NCBI GenBank assembly: GCA_027924585.1
Contig: BSBM01001024.1
Coordinates: 5,456,001 to 5,520,000 of the forward strand
DNA length: 64,000 nt
Direction: 5' to 3'
From: Larix kaempferi
Taxonomy: Eukaryota; Streptophyta; Pinopsida; Pinales; Pinaceae
In this document: in pieces, positions 46,691 to 57,398 of the stretch
Position numbering within the stretch: the stretch's first letter is position 1
Layout: every line of letters starts with the position of its first letter
Position numbers and translations under genes: made by a program
Notes under the pieces: generated by a model
Databases searched by the model: none
Seen by the model: the letters and a program-made list of their open reading frames with translations, nothing else
What the model was told of the DNA's origin: nothing

Positions 46691-48435
46691 TGTAGGGCCC
46701 TTCCTGTAGGGTCCTTCATGCTTAACCTGAAACTCAACCACTTGATACAAAAGAGATTAGAAAACATAATGACTGGATAAATAAACTAAATAAATGAATA
46801 ACTTATGCAAATTATAACAAACCATAACCTGTCTCTGATTCCATCTTGTCCACTACCGTCCGCGTCTTCCATAGGATCCCTCCAGCAAAGCTCGTTTAAC
46901 CATAGGCGAAGCAACCGTTAGTTTCGCCACCCAACCATAGGCTCATGCTTTCAGTCGCATGGCCTCCCTCGAGCTTCGGGTCGTAGAGCTCACACACAAT
47001 AATCCAGAAACCTAGCTTGGGTTTCCCCCCCACCAAGATTTCCAGCCAAACCCTCAATAGCAGCAAGTCATGAGGTAACTCAAAATTATGATAGTCATCC
47101 AGGGTATGGGTCCTTTACCCATTCCTAATGCCTTCCTTATAAAGGAAAATCTCATGCGACACATGTCGCTTCATGCAAAAATATTCATTTTATTAAATTA
47201 ATAAATTAATAAAACTCACCCATCCATGTGTCAGTTTCTCTAGGAGATGCACCAACATCCCTAAGTTTGCTCAAGTTTGTCCCCTAGATATTTCACTTAA
47301 CTCCTAGATTTGTGGTGTAGGTGGAGTTCACTAGCTGTCCATGCCTAGGATTCCATTTTGCTCATAAATAAATCTTTATAATATGTTTAAATAATCATAA
47401 GTACCCTTTCATGTGCAAATGCCTAAATAACACTTAATATTATTTAAATGCCAAAGTAATCATTTATGTGCAAATGCCTAAAGTACTCAAATACATTTCT
47501 AAGTAATGTTCTAGGTGCAAACTTATACGTTTCAATGCAGTTAAGTTTAGCAGTCAACTTTTACTAGGACCCCGGTGCCACACCATTGGGCCTCCTTGTT
47601 CCTTAATTTAATTTCCCCGACATGGCACCACTCCATCCGGTCCAGTCCTCTGTAGTTTCCATTCCTTGGCAATGTACCACATCATTGGGTCCTTGTGTCC
47701 ACTCTTTCCGTTCTCGGCAGGGTACCGCACCGTCGGGCCCTTCTGCCGTCATCCTTCCGTTTTGACTTGCGGGAACTTCATGTAGGGATTTCAGGAGCCG
47801 TTACCTTCCATCCTCCGTCTACACGCTATTAGGGACTAATGGTGTTGAGGAGTGAGTCCGTTCTCAGTACGCGCCCCCCAACTCGTACGTGACCAGCTCC
47901 GTCGTGGCCCACCTCGTACGCCCTCACGCTTTCCTCTTGAGCAAGCGGATTAGTGCTTATCTGCTCAAGCGTGGTATTCCGTCGGAAGTCGACATCGTTG
48001 TCACTCTCCCTGTGTGTGATTTATCCATACTCTACGACCCTTCATATTCCTTTGTGTGTCCGTCGGTGAACCGTTTCACCTGTCGCTACACACTATTCTC
48101 ACAAACGTAAATTAGTAGCACTGTCCTCAATAATCACAATTTGATTTATAAATCTGCTGCTTCATTAAGCATCTATAATTTACTCAATCATTACTCATTC
48201 GTCTAATCACATAATCAATTGAATAGCTAGTGATTAAGCATTATTCATATCAAAGTTAATCATTAAACAACATGAAATCGTCCATTCACAATAACTACCC
48301 AAATGCACATATATCAATCAATCGTAATCATAAATATACTCAAAATAAAATCATAGGGTTATTTTATTAATGTTTAAAATAGTCGGGTCACTCAATAGGT
48401 GCTCTCAATGTCTACAGTAGTCTAGGGGCACTACA
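46691..48435. mobile_element. Solo LTR with perfect 5-bp TSD
   Basis: The segment begins TGTAGGGCCC and ends GGGGCACTACA, with TGTAG/CTACA terminal inverted repeats, and is flanked on both sides by CTTCT (46686-46690 and 48436-48440). Removing it joins the integrase 3' flank of gypsy element 2 smoothly to its second RNase H. No internal coding region exists, so it is a solo LTR left by LTR-LTR recombination. A TATAAAG lies near 47137. The source family is not represented elsewhere in the window. Confidence 0.85.
47560..47760. repeat. Degenerate ~50-bp tandem repeat inside solo LTR
   Basis: Four loosely repeated units carry a GG-x-ACC-x-CA-x-CAT-TGGG-(C/T)C core, near 47570, 47621, 47670 and 47716, each followed by a pyrimidine-rich TCC segment. 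Conservation is partial. Confidence 0.5.
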
Positions 48436-48440
48436 CTTCT

Positions 48441-48878
48441 AGATTGTGTTTTTAGATGACAACCGAGTGGTTTCTAGGATTCATTGATGGCACAAGTCGT
48501 CACACTCGTAACTTGGCTTCAGCTACTTCGGTAATCTATTCACCCACAAGCCAACTTGTTTCCTTAGGAGGTTGTTGTTTGGGCCCTACGATGAACAACA
48601 TAGCTGAGTATAGCGCGGTTATCAAACTACTCTGAGATGTTATTCATCATGGCATTTCATGTTTGGAGGTAAGACTCGATTCGCAGTTAGTTGTACTTCA
48701 GTTGACGGGTGAGTATCAGGTTAGGGATCCTTATTTGCTACGTCAGTTTTTGCGAGTTAGATTGCTTGAGAGACATTTTGATTACATTTCATATCAACAT
48801 ATTTCAAGAAATCACAATACATTAGCTGATGCATACGGAAATTATATACTTGATTTGCATTTGTATCATGCACAATAA
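48441..48878 (+). pseudogene. Second RNase H of gypsy element 2, after integrase
   Basis: In one frame with two or three stops the sequence reads GFIDGTSRHTRNLASATSVI (first Asp), TMNNIAEYSAVIKLL (Glu), LEVRLDSQLVVLQLTGEYQV (Asp), and FDYISYQHISRNHNTLADAY (last Asp), ending DLHLYHAQ. This is a complete RNase H of the extra (aRNH-like) type. Without the nested solo LTR it would start about 80 bp after the integrase stop codon, so the element order was gag-protease-RT-RNase H-integrase-RNase H. Confidence 0.8.
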
Positions 48879-48924
48879 AATAAACCATTAAAACACATAA
48901 AGCAAACATGTATATAAACTGATA

Positions 48925-48927
<3 letters not shown>

Positions 48928-48961
<34 letters not shown>
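48928..48961. repeat. (AT)n microsatellite
   Basis: A continuous alternating TA run of 34 bases. Confidence 0.95.
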
Positions 48962-48963
<2 letters not shown>

Positions 48964-49063
48964 ATCCAAAAAATATATGAGTATGAGTCAATCTCTGTCA
49001 AAATATAACAATATACAAAACGGGCATAACAACCTCAAAAAAAGTGTCATTCTCTCTACGGAG

Positions 49064-50306
49064 AGGCAGGAGCCTCATCCTGCTCTGCTAAGGTCTCCCT
49101 ATAACCGATCACCAGCCTAACTACTTTCCTAAGAAGCCAGATCCATGCAGGGGGCACACCCACCACATGTTCCTGCATCTCCATGGGCATCCTTTCAATC
49201 ATGTATGTAGGTCAATTAACCCATCTTTCCCTCAAAACTCCGTAGCATGGCATCAATACCACCTGGCTTGGTCAATCGCACATATATTATGGGATGCCTA
49301 GCTGGCCTTGATGGCCCCACATATGCATAAAATGCATATTGTTAGTACTCACACTCATCAAAAAATCACATTTATATGTTAATTACAAAAATCTTAAAAA
49401 TCAAATAACTTTTAAAAACAATTTTGGTACCTATATCTCCCCATGCTACTCCTAGAGGAAACATAAGCTCAGGATCTCCCCGAAAGTCCATGCTGGCATA
49501 CAGGAACTGCTCGAATGTTGGAACCTGACGGATCCACCATCCAATATAGTCATCATCAGAGTAAGAAGCACTGGTCTCACCACCTCCCTAACGAAGGAAA
49601 ATATCACCCCATCGAGTCATTAGTGGCTCACGAGGGTTGAGTGCTGGTAGAGCCATTCCTGGACTAAGGGTAGGGACTCTCTCTCTCGAAGGTACAAAAT
49701 ATGCTACCGTATCTGAAGTTCTTCTTCTTCCCAGTTTTGCACTTCGTCAGTTGGTGTTTCATGTTCACCAACAAACCAGAACACCAATCAAATATGACAT
49801 TGCAAAGACATTCCACACTAATCTGCATGTAACGCTGGGATGCTAAATGCTGTGCTACACTACCACCGATCTTGTTTATGTTACTCAGGATCACTTTCAG
49901 CGGAAAGATCGGTATTTGGCCAATGGGAACTTGACTGCCACTTTTTTCAGTCCCAGTTACACAATAAGTATTGATGTAATCTTGTATCGATAAGGCTCCA
50001 ACTCTTCTAAATGTGCCCTTGAGTTTTACAACCTCACCTCGTCGGGATAATTCTGTTATGAAGTAGATATCGTCCACAATGATATCTAGCATCTCCCCTT
50101 GGAGATTGAACATCCCATGATCAATGTCCCAATATTGCACGAGCATTTGGAGCAAGTGGGATTGCTCTCGCATGTTTGAAGTGCGGAAAAAACTTGAGGA
50201 TTCCACACCTTCTTAAAGCATTCAATGTCAGTGGATCCCCCAAGGCTACTTTATCCATAGCCTCATTCTCTCTCTCCCTGTAAGTGACGCAAGGTCGCCT
50301 TGACAA
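49064..50306 (-). pseudogene. Plant-mobile-domain-like gene, decayed
   Basis: Minus-strand pieces in successive frames make one protein: 50306-50200 (DPLTLNALRRCGILKFF), 50206-49664 (HLLQMLVQYWDIDHGMFNLQ; the E..DDIYFITELSRRGEVV block), 49660-49440 (MALPALNPREPLMTRWGDIF; YIGWWIRQVPTFEQFLYAS) and 49310-49064 (HPIIYVRLTKPGGIDAML; VPPAWIWLLRKVVRLVIGY) to a TAG. The pattern resembles the plant mobile domain (PMD) proteins, related to MAIN/MAIL1 and often found in plant transposons. At least two frameshifts and two or more stops show decay; GT after GDI near 49430 could mark an intron. It lies opposite in strand to gypsy element 2 and may have its own carrier element. Confidence 0.6.
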
Positions 50307-50517
50307 GGTTCTTGCTTAATGATTACACACGACACAACCACACATTCACACAAAACTAGATGTAAACAGGATACCAGAAGTGGCTTCTATTACTTCAAAT
50401 CAATCGATTACAATTCGGAAAACAATAAATGTAAACAACTAACTATGTCGGCCTTAGCCTTTAGAATACAGAAGTAAATATGGTGTGCTCTCTCTGTGTC
50501 TTGACCTTCACCCTCTC
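50307..50517. other. Left flank of the 12-kb LTR element
   Basis: No gene is supported. Minus-strand TGGTATCCTG near 50375 resembles a copia primer site. The flank ends in CTCTC (50513-50517), the left target-site copy of the LTR element. Confidence 0.4.
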
Positions 50518-52811
50518 TGTAATGCCCCATATTTGCACACTTAGTAATTAAAACTCTAATGTGAATTAACTTAACATTTTCATTTGTTTATTATATGTTA
50601 GACTCATCTAAGTTGAGTAATACTATTGTTATGTGAATATATGGACTCCTTATGTGTGGACAGTAAATGGAATATAATGTTTTAATTTATTAATGACAAT
50701 GAATATGTTATTTCATTTGGACATTCAAAATTGAATATAGAATATCCATATGAGGAATGCTAATTTAGTTGTTTGCAAAAGTACTTACATGATTATTTGT
50801 AAATGTTGTATTAGTGATATGGATTAACACTTGAAAGAGTTGGGTATGGATATATATATGTTTCATGTTAATGATGAACTATTCCACATGTTGATTGGCA
50901 ATGAGATAGGCGGATTCCTATATTGCAAAGGGGCACGAGATGTATTGAACATCATGAGTATAATGATGTTATATCAAATTTCATGCTATTTAATTGTGAA
51001 TTCAAATATTTCTATGACTTGTGGGTAAGTGTGGGTTTTGACAGGAACTACGACTTGCCCAAAGTGGTTGTTCGATGACGAGACCCCTTAGATCAGTGAT
51101 GGCATAGTATGGTTGATGTAGGGTGTTGACCCTAGTACTATAAGGAGGGGTGGAGGCATTTCCCACCATCGAACCTCCGAAACCTAGAGTCGTGGGAGGG
51201 CTGTGCTGAGCACGCTCCCGTGGACGTGTGATGACGACTAGTGGGTGCCTGCTGGGGAAGCTTGGTCGATGTGGTCGATCGACACTTCCACTTACGGGTT
51301 ATATACATGGTCATACGCGTAGTCGAGATTCCATGGTATATTCCAGCAGAGGACGGGATGGTGAGGTCAGGAGATGGAAGTAGTGGTGATTAGGGGGGGG
51401 TTGGAGTACTGATTGGATGGATGGGACCAATGATGGATTGGATGGTGTTCTTGATTTTTATTAACTATCGTGATTATATGCTGGATTTCATCGTTATGTT
51501 TATTTAATTAAATGTCTTATTGCTTCTGTATGAATGATTATGAATGATGAATGATGCATTGTTTAATTGTTCTTTTATTTGTTGTTTGTGATCATGTAAT
51601 AATGATCTATTACGAGCATTAAATGTGATTATTAGTACCCACGCTTACGACGTGTGCACTGGCCATGCATACGCTAATTCGTGAGTACAATACTATGATT
51701 GGTCGATCGATGAATAAATTAATATGGTTATATTAGCTAATAGTATATTGGTTGATGAATTGTTGAAAGTATTACTTGTGTGTTGAAAGTATGAGTTGTT
51801 GACTTGTCAAATATGTTTTAGATTTACATAAATGGATTGTATTATTGAATTACATATATAATTATATACATTTAATATAAATTATGTCATAGTATAATAT
51901 AGTATATGAAAATATCTTATTTGACTTATGAATGAAAGGATAATATAAATAAATGGATAGATAGGATTTGCACAAATTTTTAGAAAAGAGTTGTCATAGT
52001 TGCATTAAGAAGGGAGCATGACAAGTAAGACTTTGCAACCATGTTTATTAATATTTTAATTATTTAAATCAAATTGCTATATTTTTCTAGAAAATGAATT
52101 TATTGATTGTTGACTATTATTCTTGGAATTTATTGATGGATGAGGAGGATGATGAGGAGTTTTTATATAAATAGGAGACTTGAGATTGGAAGAGGGGGTC
52201 TTTTCTCTTGAAGGATATTTTGGTAAGAATTTTGATAGGAAGAGGTATTTTGGATAATTTGGGGTATGAGAAGTTTGGAAGAGTTGGAAGAGTTTGAGAA
52301 CTCTTGGAAGATTTGATACATAGCCTACTAGTGCATCACTGTTCTGTTCTTTGGGGGTCTCGGGCACGGAGGGCTAGGAGGCCATTTGGATGGGACCGTT
52401 CAATGGCTTCCTGGGGCTAGGGAGCCGGCTAGGCCCCTAGTTGGCTGGGAGGTAAAACTGTGGTCCCGCTTTTGGGCAATGAAGATGGAAGCAACTCGAG
52501 TGGAAGAGGGAAGCTTGCTCAGTTTGGACTCCGTCACCATTCTTATAACGAGGTATTTTTCTTGTGATTTTAAATTGTTTATATGTTGTTGTAAAATTAT
52601 CATATGATGCTATTGCTACATGATTTATGATGTTAATTTATGTTGTGTGAATCACCAATGAAGTGTTAAAAACTCTAAGTTATTTGATGCTATTGCAAAA
52701 TGCTTATATGTCCTTATATGTTGTTATGGTTACACATTGATTATATGCTGCTTAGTCACAAAATCTATGTTTAATTAGATTAAAATTTATAATGCCAATG
52801 GAGGCATTACA
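50518..52811 (+). repeat. 5' LTR
   Basis: It matches the 3' LTR except for about seven substitutions (for example 50621 T against 60331 G, 50650 T against 60360 C, 51178 C against 60888 T) and a G-run of 8 instead of 10. A TATA box lies at 52164-52173. Both LTRs contain the same short ORF of 65 codons (50831 start), which I regard as chance. Confidence 0.96.
52164..52173 (+). promoter_or_regulatory. TATA box of 5' LTR
   Basis: TATATAAATA lies about 650 bp before the LTR end, followed by GAG-rich sequence. It is intact in both LTRs, so the 5' LTR could drive a transcript through the RING-H2 ORF. Confidence 0.6.
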
Positions 52812-52813
52812 CA

Positions 52814-52825
52814 TGGCATCAGAGC
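52814..52825 (+). other. Primer-binding site of the 12-kb element
   Basis: TGGCATCAGAGC lies 2 bp after the 5' LTR and matches the initiator-tRNA-Met site TGGTATCAGAGC at 11 of 12 bases. Confidence 0.8.
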
Positions 52826-54430
52826 CCGAGGTTCAAAACCTAGGAACCTTAAGGGCCCAAATGGCATTAGGAAATAATAATGCAGAATTCTGAGTTTCAA
52901 TAGTGATAGCATTTAGCGGTAACTTTCACAGTTCTTATTTGCAGTGATATATTTTATTTACAGTGGCTTTACATAAACAACAAACTAAATTTATTTTCTT
53001 CATTTTCATAGTAAACATTTTGTTTTAAGCCCATTCTGTGATAGGGATGATCATCATATCATGAGACAAGGTAGCAAGTTTAGTGTCTACAACGATAAGT
53101 TTACCTTCCACTTGAATGGATCAAAGTCAAGGATATGCCTTGATGCTTGTGTAGTTTTCAGTTTAGTGAGGGGGATACATCTACCCATGTTTGTTCTCAT
53201 TTCCAGCTGTGTGTGTCTACCACCTAACCTTCCCTACATTAATATATATGGCATGTGGGTCTGCTATTCAAGCGCGTACACATGGAGAGAACAATTATCT
53301 GTGCCACGGATCTAAGGCTGAAAAACAGAGCTCAGCGTTGAAGTAGATCCGTGAATAAGCATATAGGAAAAAAAAATTGTGGTGTTACTATGCATATATC
53401 TGTATATCTGTGATAGAATCATTATGAGAAAGATCACCTACTGTAGATCATTGGCTTGAATTTGCTGAAGAGAGTAAATCACTAGAGATCGGGTGCAGAT
53501 CATTGAGGGTTTTGATGCGTGGAGGTTGAGAGAATTGCTGAGAGCAATGTTGGTAGTGAAAAATTTAATAAAATAAAAATAAAAGATACCCATTTCACTA
53601 AAGACCTGTGCGTTTTATTTGCAATTGGTCTCTTGCAAAATGATAGCCTCTACTTTGAGAAAATTCCATTTTTAACTTGTTGCGCCCACTTTTATCTCTT
53701 TAGGTGAATTCTTTCAAGTATAAATTCTTCAAAAACTCTAACTTTTCCTCTCAGTATTGAGAAGGATTTGATAGATCATTGAAAGGGATTTCCAATACTA
53801 TACTGTCTGCTCAATTTGGTTTTGAAAAGTGTCCACAATCTGCATTTTAGTGACTGAATATCCTCAAAAAAATACCCTTGGTATGTATTTGAATCTAGTT
53901 TCCAACTCAACTGAAAATGGATAAAAGTTGAGAGAGAAATATTAATTTTATCCTGGACATTTGGATCTGCTTGATTGCTCATGATCTTGTGCCTTTGAAG
54001 CTAGGATTGGTCTCAAAATAATGCTCTGCCACCAATGTAGCCCTGAAATCCTGTAGCTATTAAAAAGTATGCCATCAGTTCTTCATCATCATTTTGTGAT
54101 CAACAAATCAACGAGAAGACTTGATCCAATATGAAAATGATGCAAAATATCAACAAATCTTTGAATGGGAAATTTTTTTAAAAAGTCTTTTCTCGAGTAG
54201 TTAAACATTTTGTATTCATTTCAAAGACATGTAGAAGAGAATCCTTATAACAAGCACTCTGCATCTTTCACAAATATTCTGAAGTGCAAACACAAACTCA
54301 CTTCTTCATTTGAAAACTGTAGATAATTTTTATCCTCAATTGGTTTCCCAACAACAATCTACAGTGGTCAATAAAAAAAAGAATTGGAGACCCAAAATAT
54401 CAATGGTATGAACCAGATAGCTTGTGCAAG
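52826..54430. other. Element interior left of the RING-H2 gene
   Basis: About 1.6 kb without gag-like coding sequence. The short ORFs present (for example 53061-53315) have no recognisable motif. It may be captured 5' flank or leader of the RING gene. I see no junction marking where element ends and captured DNA begins. Confidence 0.5.
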
Positions 54431-55297
54431 ATGATTATGTACCTCTCCTCTTGGTCTCCAAGGAGAATCAGAACATATAATTTTTATTTCCTTGGGCCTG
54501 GTTTGGATCAACTGATTCAACAACTGGCAGAAAATGACCCCAACAGGTATGGGACACCCCCTGCCTCCAAAACTTCCATAGGAACAATGCCTACCATTAA
54601 AATTACCCAAGACCTTCTTGTTACCGATTCTACACAGTGTGCAGTATGCAAGGAAGAATTTGAAGCGGGCACCGAGGTAAGACAGATGCCCTGTAAACAC
54701 ATGTACCATTCTGTTTGCATTCTTCCCTGGCTTGAACGGCATAATTCTTGTCCAGTTTGTCGATATGAGATGCCCACATATGACGTGGAGTATGAGCAGG
54801 CTCGCTCCCGTGGGCAAAGCTCTCGGGTTCGGAATTCTGGCGGCACACCAGGTGGGCAAGGTGGAAATCCTGATGGGTTTTCTTCACGGGGTGTTCCGGG
54901 AACATCAAACAACAGTAACAATGAATCTCTCGGGCTCGAAATGAGCTCTGGCAATACCATGGCCGGTACTAGTAGTATTGCCCCAAATCAACAAGCAGCT
55001 TCTGGTGGTGGTGGTGCTGTTATGTTTCCTCCCCACGAAGCAGCTAATATCAGTGGTAGTGGTAGGAGAACAAGTAGGAACTACCAGGTTTCTCTTGCCT
55101 GGCCATTCAGGGCTTCCTTTTCAACAACTCAGCAAGCCCAAGCTGAAACAAGCTCTGGTCCTGCAAACAGTGGGGAGACTGTTTCTAGCAGACCGGATGA
55201 GGGAAATGATGTTCAGGGGAACAACTTAGCTACTGCAAGGGTAGAGGACGATGGTGATACTCTCATGTCTGAAGCAAGGGAGGGAGACTTAGATTGA
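54431..55297 (+). CDS. RING-H2 E3 ubiquitin ligase (RING1/RDUF-like), captured copy
   Basis: The ORF encodes 288 residues from the ATG at 54431 and is intact to its TGA. YFLGPGLDQLIQQLAENDPN and GTPPAS form the conserved block before the RING in plant RING1/RDUF1/CIP8-type ligases. The RING-H2 finger (about residues 70-115) has all ligands in C3H2C3 order: CAVCKEEF, MPCKHMYHSVC, WLERHNSCPVC. The Ser/Gly/Asn-rich C-terminal half ends with VSLAWPFRASF, another family block, and an acidic tail. Such proteins pass ubiquitin from an E2 to substrates. Full-length relatives have an extra N-terminal zinc-ribbon part; here the homology starts abruptly at YFLGPG, and the 20 or so residues before it look unrelated, so the copy is probably 5'-truncated. 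No intron interrupts it. Confidence 0.88.
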   Translation: MIMYLSSWSPRRIRTYNFYFLGPGLDQLIQQLAENDPNRYGTPPASKTSIGTMPTIKITQDLLVTDSTQCAVCKEEFEAGTEVRQMPCKHMYHSVCILPWLERHNSCPVCRYEMPTYDVEYEQARSRGQSSRVRNSGGTPGGQGGNPDGFSSRGVPGTSNNSNNESLGLEMSSGNTMAGTSSIAPNQQAASGGGGAVMFPPHEAANISGSGRRTSRNYQVSLAWPFRASFSTTQQAQAETSSGPANSGETVSSRPDEGNDVQGNNLATARVEDDGDTLMSEAREGDLD

Positions 55298-57029
55298 TGG
55301 TTTATAACTGGTATCATGTGCCTGCGGCTGACTAGAGTTCAACTCTTTTAAAGCATATGGATAGGGCCTCAACAATGGCAGATATTGTTGAGTACATGAA
55401 GGAGATTCTGCAATGTATTAAAGATCTCCATATCGAGCTCATGTCAGGTTCCTCCAACTTGAATCCCTTGGAACCTGCACTACCAGAGTTTTCTTGCAGA
55501 ATGAACCAAGGTTTCAAGCTTCGTTGCTTAATCCAGAATTAAATCCGGTAAAGGTAAGACTACAATCATGCTCATTAAGTTCAGTAAAAATAAATGGTTA
55601 TGATCTACCCGCAACACAATTGGGCCAATAAGAATCTAATGCATCATGTGACATGTACAGTGCCTATGGCATCTGCAAGTTGAACATAAAATACATAAAA
55701 ATACTTCACAAAGTACAAAATGTGAGCAAATAGGCACTGCATCTACCAGAGAGTCCTCTGCCAATAAGTGGCATACAGCTGCCAGTGATCTTTTTTTTCC
55801 TAGACTAGCGCTATAAATTTGGCATCCAATTCCTCTCCAACAATGTCACATGTAGAAGTTTTAGGGGGTATGGAATTTTCTTATGCAAGTTTGTGCAAGT
55901 CTGTGTGACAGTGAAGAAACCCCGAATGGAAAGGTTGCATTTATCCTTGCATTCAAGGCCGATATTCATCCATCTCAAGCAACATTCTTACTTCAACTTT
56001 GTATCCTATCAGCCTGGGTTCCATTCATTGACACATATATATATCACAGAAGGTGAAACGACAATAAAATCTCCTACATTCTGTTATAAACCGATCCTCC
56101 AATTTCAGATTGTAGTTTGGTCCCTAAATTCTGTTATAAACCGATCCTACAAAGACCTAGTCAAAGTATTGCTGATCAAATCTGCGTTTTTCCAGCCTAA
56201 TCCATAGCCCAGATTTGTCCTTCCATGCATAATTGCTCACTATTCAGTGCTACTTTGTTGGCTGACTTAAATATCTTTGTAAATATGGAATTTGCCCTCT
56301 CATAGATAAATTTAAATAACCCAGAAGTGAGAAAGGCAAGACTATCAAGGTGACAGTGGGTAGTTTGCCTATTGGTTGTCTTCAGGTTCTCACATGTTTA
56401 CATCCTACTTTTAACGTGAAAATGGATGTTATTTCTTTAAAAATTTAAAACCAAATTGTCAATAGCAGCCATAACCAACTGTTTCTATTAACATTAACCT
56501 GAACTACGGCATCTGCAGTGTATAAGCATTAACCTAAACTACGGCAGCTGCAGTGTAATGATTAATGTTTCCATCAAATCATATAAATGCTAGGCTGAAC
56601 CCATTTGACTGGATGGATGGGTATTGGGTACACCAAGTCCAATAGCTCAATGAAATGAAGTCAAATATTTATGGGCAGCTGTTATTAAATAGTATCTATT
56701 GGATTGATGAGTTGATGTGTGTATTAATGGAATATTTTGGAGTGTATCCCACTCATGCTGCAAAAACTTCTTATTAAATCTTCTGGATTCTTGCTTTTCA
56801 TCCCGTCAACATCAACATAGATACCAGCATCATAAATGAAAACCACGGGGCATGTGCTTTTCCAAGTCCAGCCTGAGAGGTTTTGAGAGAACTTGGCCAA
56901 CACGCCACCGGAGGAATGCGAATGTGAAATGACTGCCAAACGATCCGGGGTGTTGACCGACAAAACCCCACTGTGAAATGCATAGAGGCACGGTGCTAAG
57001 TGTATTATTTTGTAGAAAGTAAAACTTAC
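55298..57029. other. Element interior right of the RING-H2 gene
   Basis: Probably the 3' UTR/flank of the captured gene, at least in its first part. A 61-codon frame at 55357-55542 and a minus-strand frame at 56963-56724 (79 codons) look unusually protein-like, but I cannot identify either. A short direct repeat (ATTCTGTTATAAACCGATCCT) occurs near 56075 and 56128, and another (GCATTAACCTAAACTACGGCA-type) near 56490 and 56525. Confidence 0.45.
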
Positions 57030-57200
57030 TTAACAAAAAAAAAAAAAAAAAATTAAAATTAGATCCTATAACTTAGATGATTCTAAGATATATATAATTA
57101 GTAAGCCCGCACTACTGTGTTCTGTGCTGTTGAAAAAAAAAAAAAATAATAATAATATAATAAATAAATAAATAATTAATTTTTTTTTTTTTTATTGAAA
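57030..57200. repeat. Poly(A), (TAA) and poly(T) runs
   Basis: An 18-A run at 57035-57052, another A-run near 57133-57146 followed by AAT/AATA repeats, and a T-run at 57181-57193. The first could be the poly(A) tail of a captured cDNA or of another retroposed insert. Confidence 0.6.
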
Positions 57201-57280
57201 TTCTGGAAAGATTGTGTTAACATGATAAATATATGTAACGTCTTGTTTAATTAATTACATGGATAACAGGAATTTCCAAG

Positions 57281-57398
57281 CAATTACATTATATTATAAT
57301 ATTATAATATCAAATTAATGAAAATAAATATATAAATACAAGGCAATTACATTATATTATAATATCAAATTAACGAAAATAAATATATAAATACAAGG
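57281..57398. repeat. Tandem repeat, 63 + 55 bp
   Basis: Unit 57281-57343 and unit 57344-57398 both read CAATTACATTATATTATAAT through ATAAATACAAGG. The first carries an extra 8-bp ATTATAAT, and one A/C difference is visible. Confidence 0.85.

Larger units (their letters stand above)
37690..48880 (+). mobile_element. Ty3/gypsy element 2 (Tat-like) with nested solo LTR
   Basis: It comprises a 5' LTR (left edge uncertain, end 38510), a primer site (38520), a long leader, gag from 40331, CCHC knuckle, protease, RT, RNase H, integrase (to 46611) and a second RNase H (48441-48878). A solo LTR (46691-48435) splits the last two. No 3' LTR is found before the minus-strand gene at 49.1 kb, so the 3' end is missing. 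All ORFs carry stops. Confidence 0.85.

Noticed and set aside
46700-48420. Host gene between integrase and second RNase H
   Set aside because: Clean TG...CA ends and CTTCT duplication identify it as a solo LTR; short ORFs inside have no motif.
48880-49060. 3' LTR of gypsy element 2
   Set aside because: No similarity to 37690-38510 found after the second RNase H; only a microsatellite and then the minus-strand PMD-like gene.
50831-51028. 65-codon ORF present in both LTRs of the 12-kb element
   Set aside because: It is duplicated only because the LTRs are; AT-rich, no motif, so conservation is not independent evidence.
52828-52855. tRNA T-arm-like GGTTCAAAACC after the 5' LTR
   Set aside because: Belongs to the region after the primer site; no cloverleaf can be drawn around it.
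54368-54960. Long antisense ORFs opposite the RING-H2 gene
   Set aside because: They are shadows of the coding frame of the RING-H2 gene; Cys/Ser-rich by complement only.
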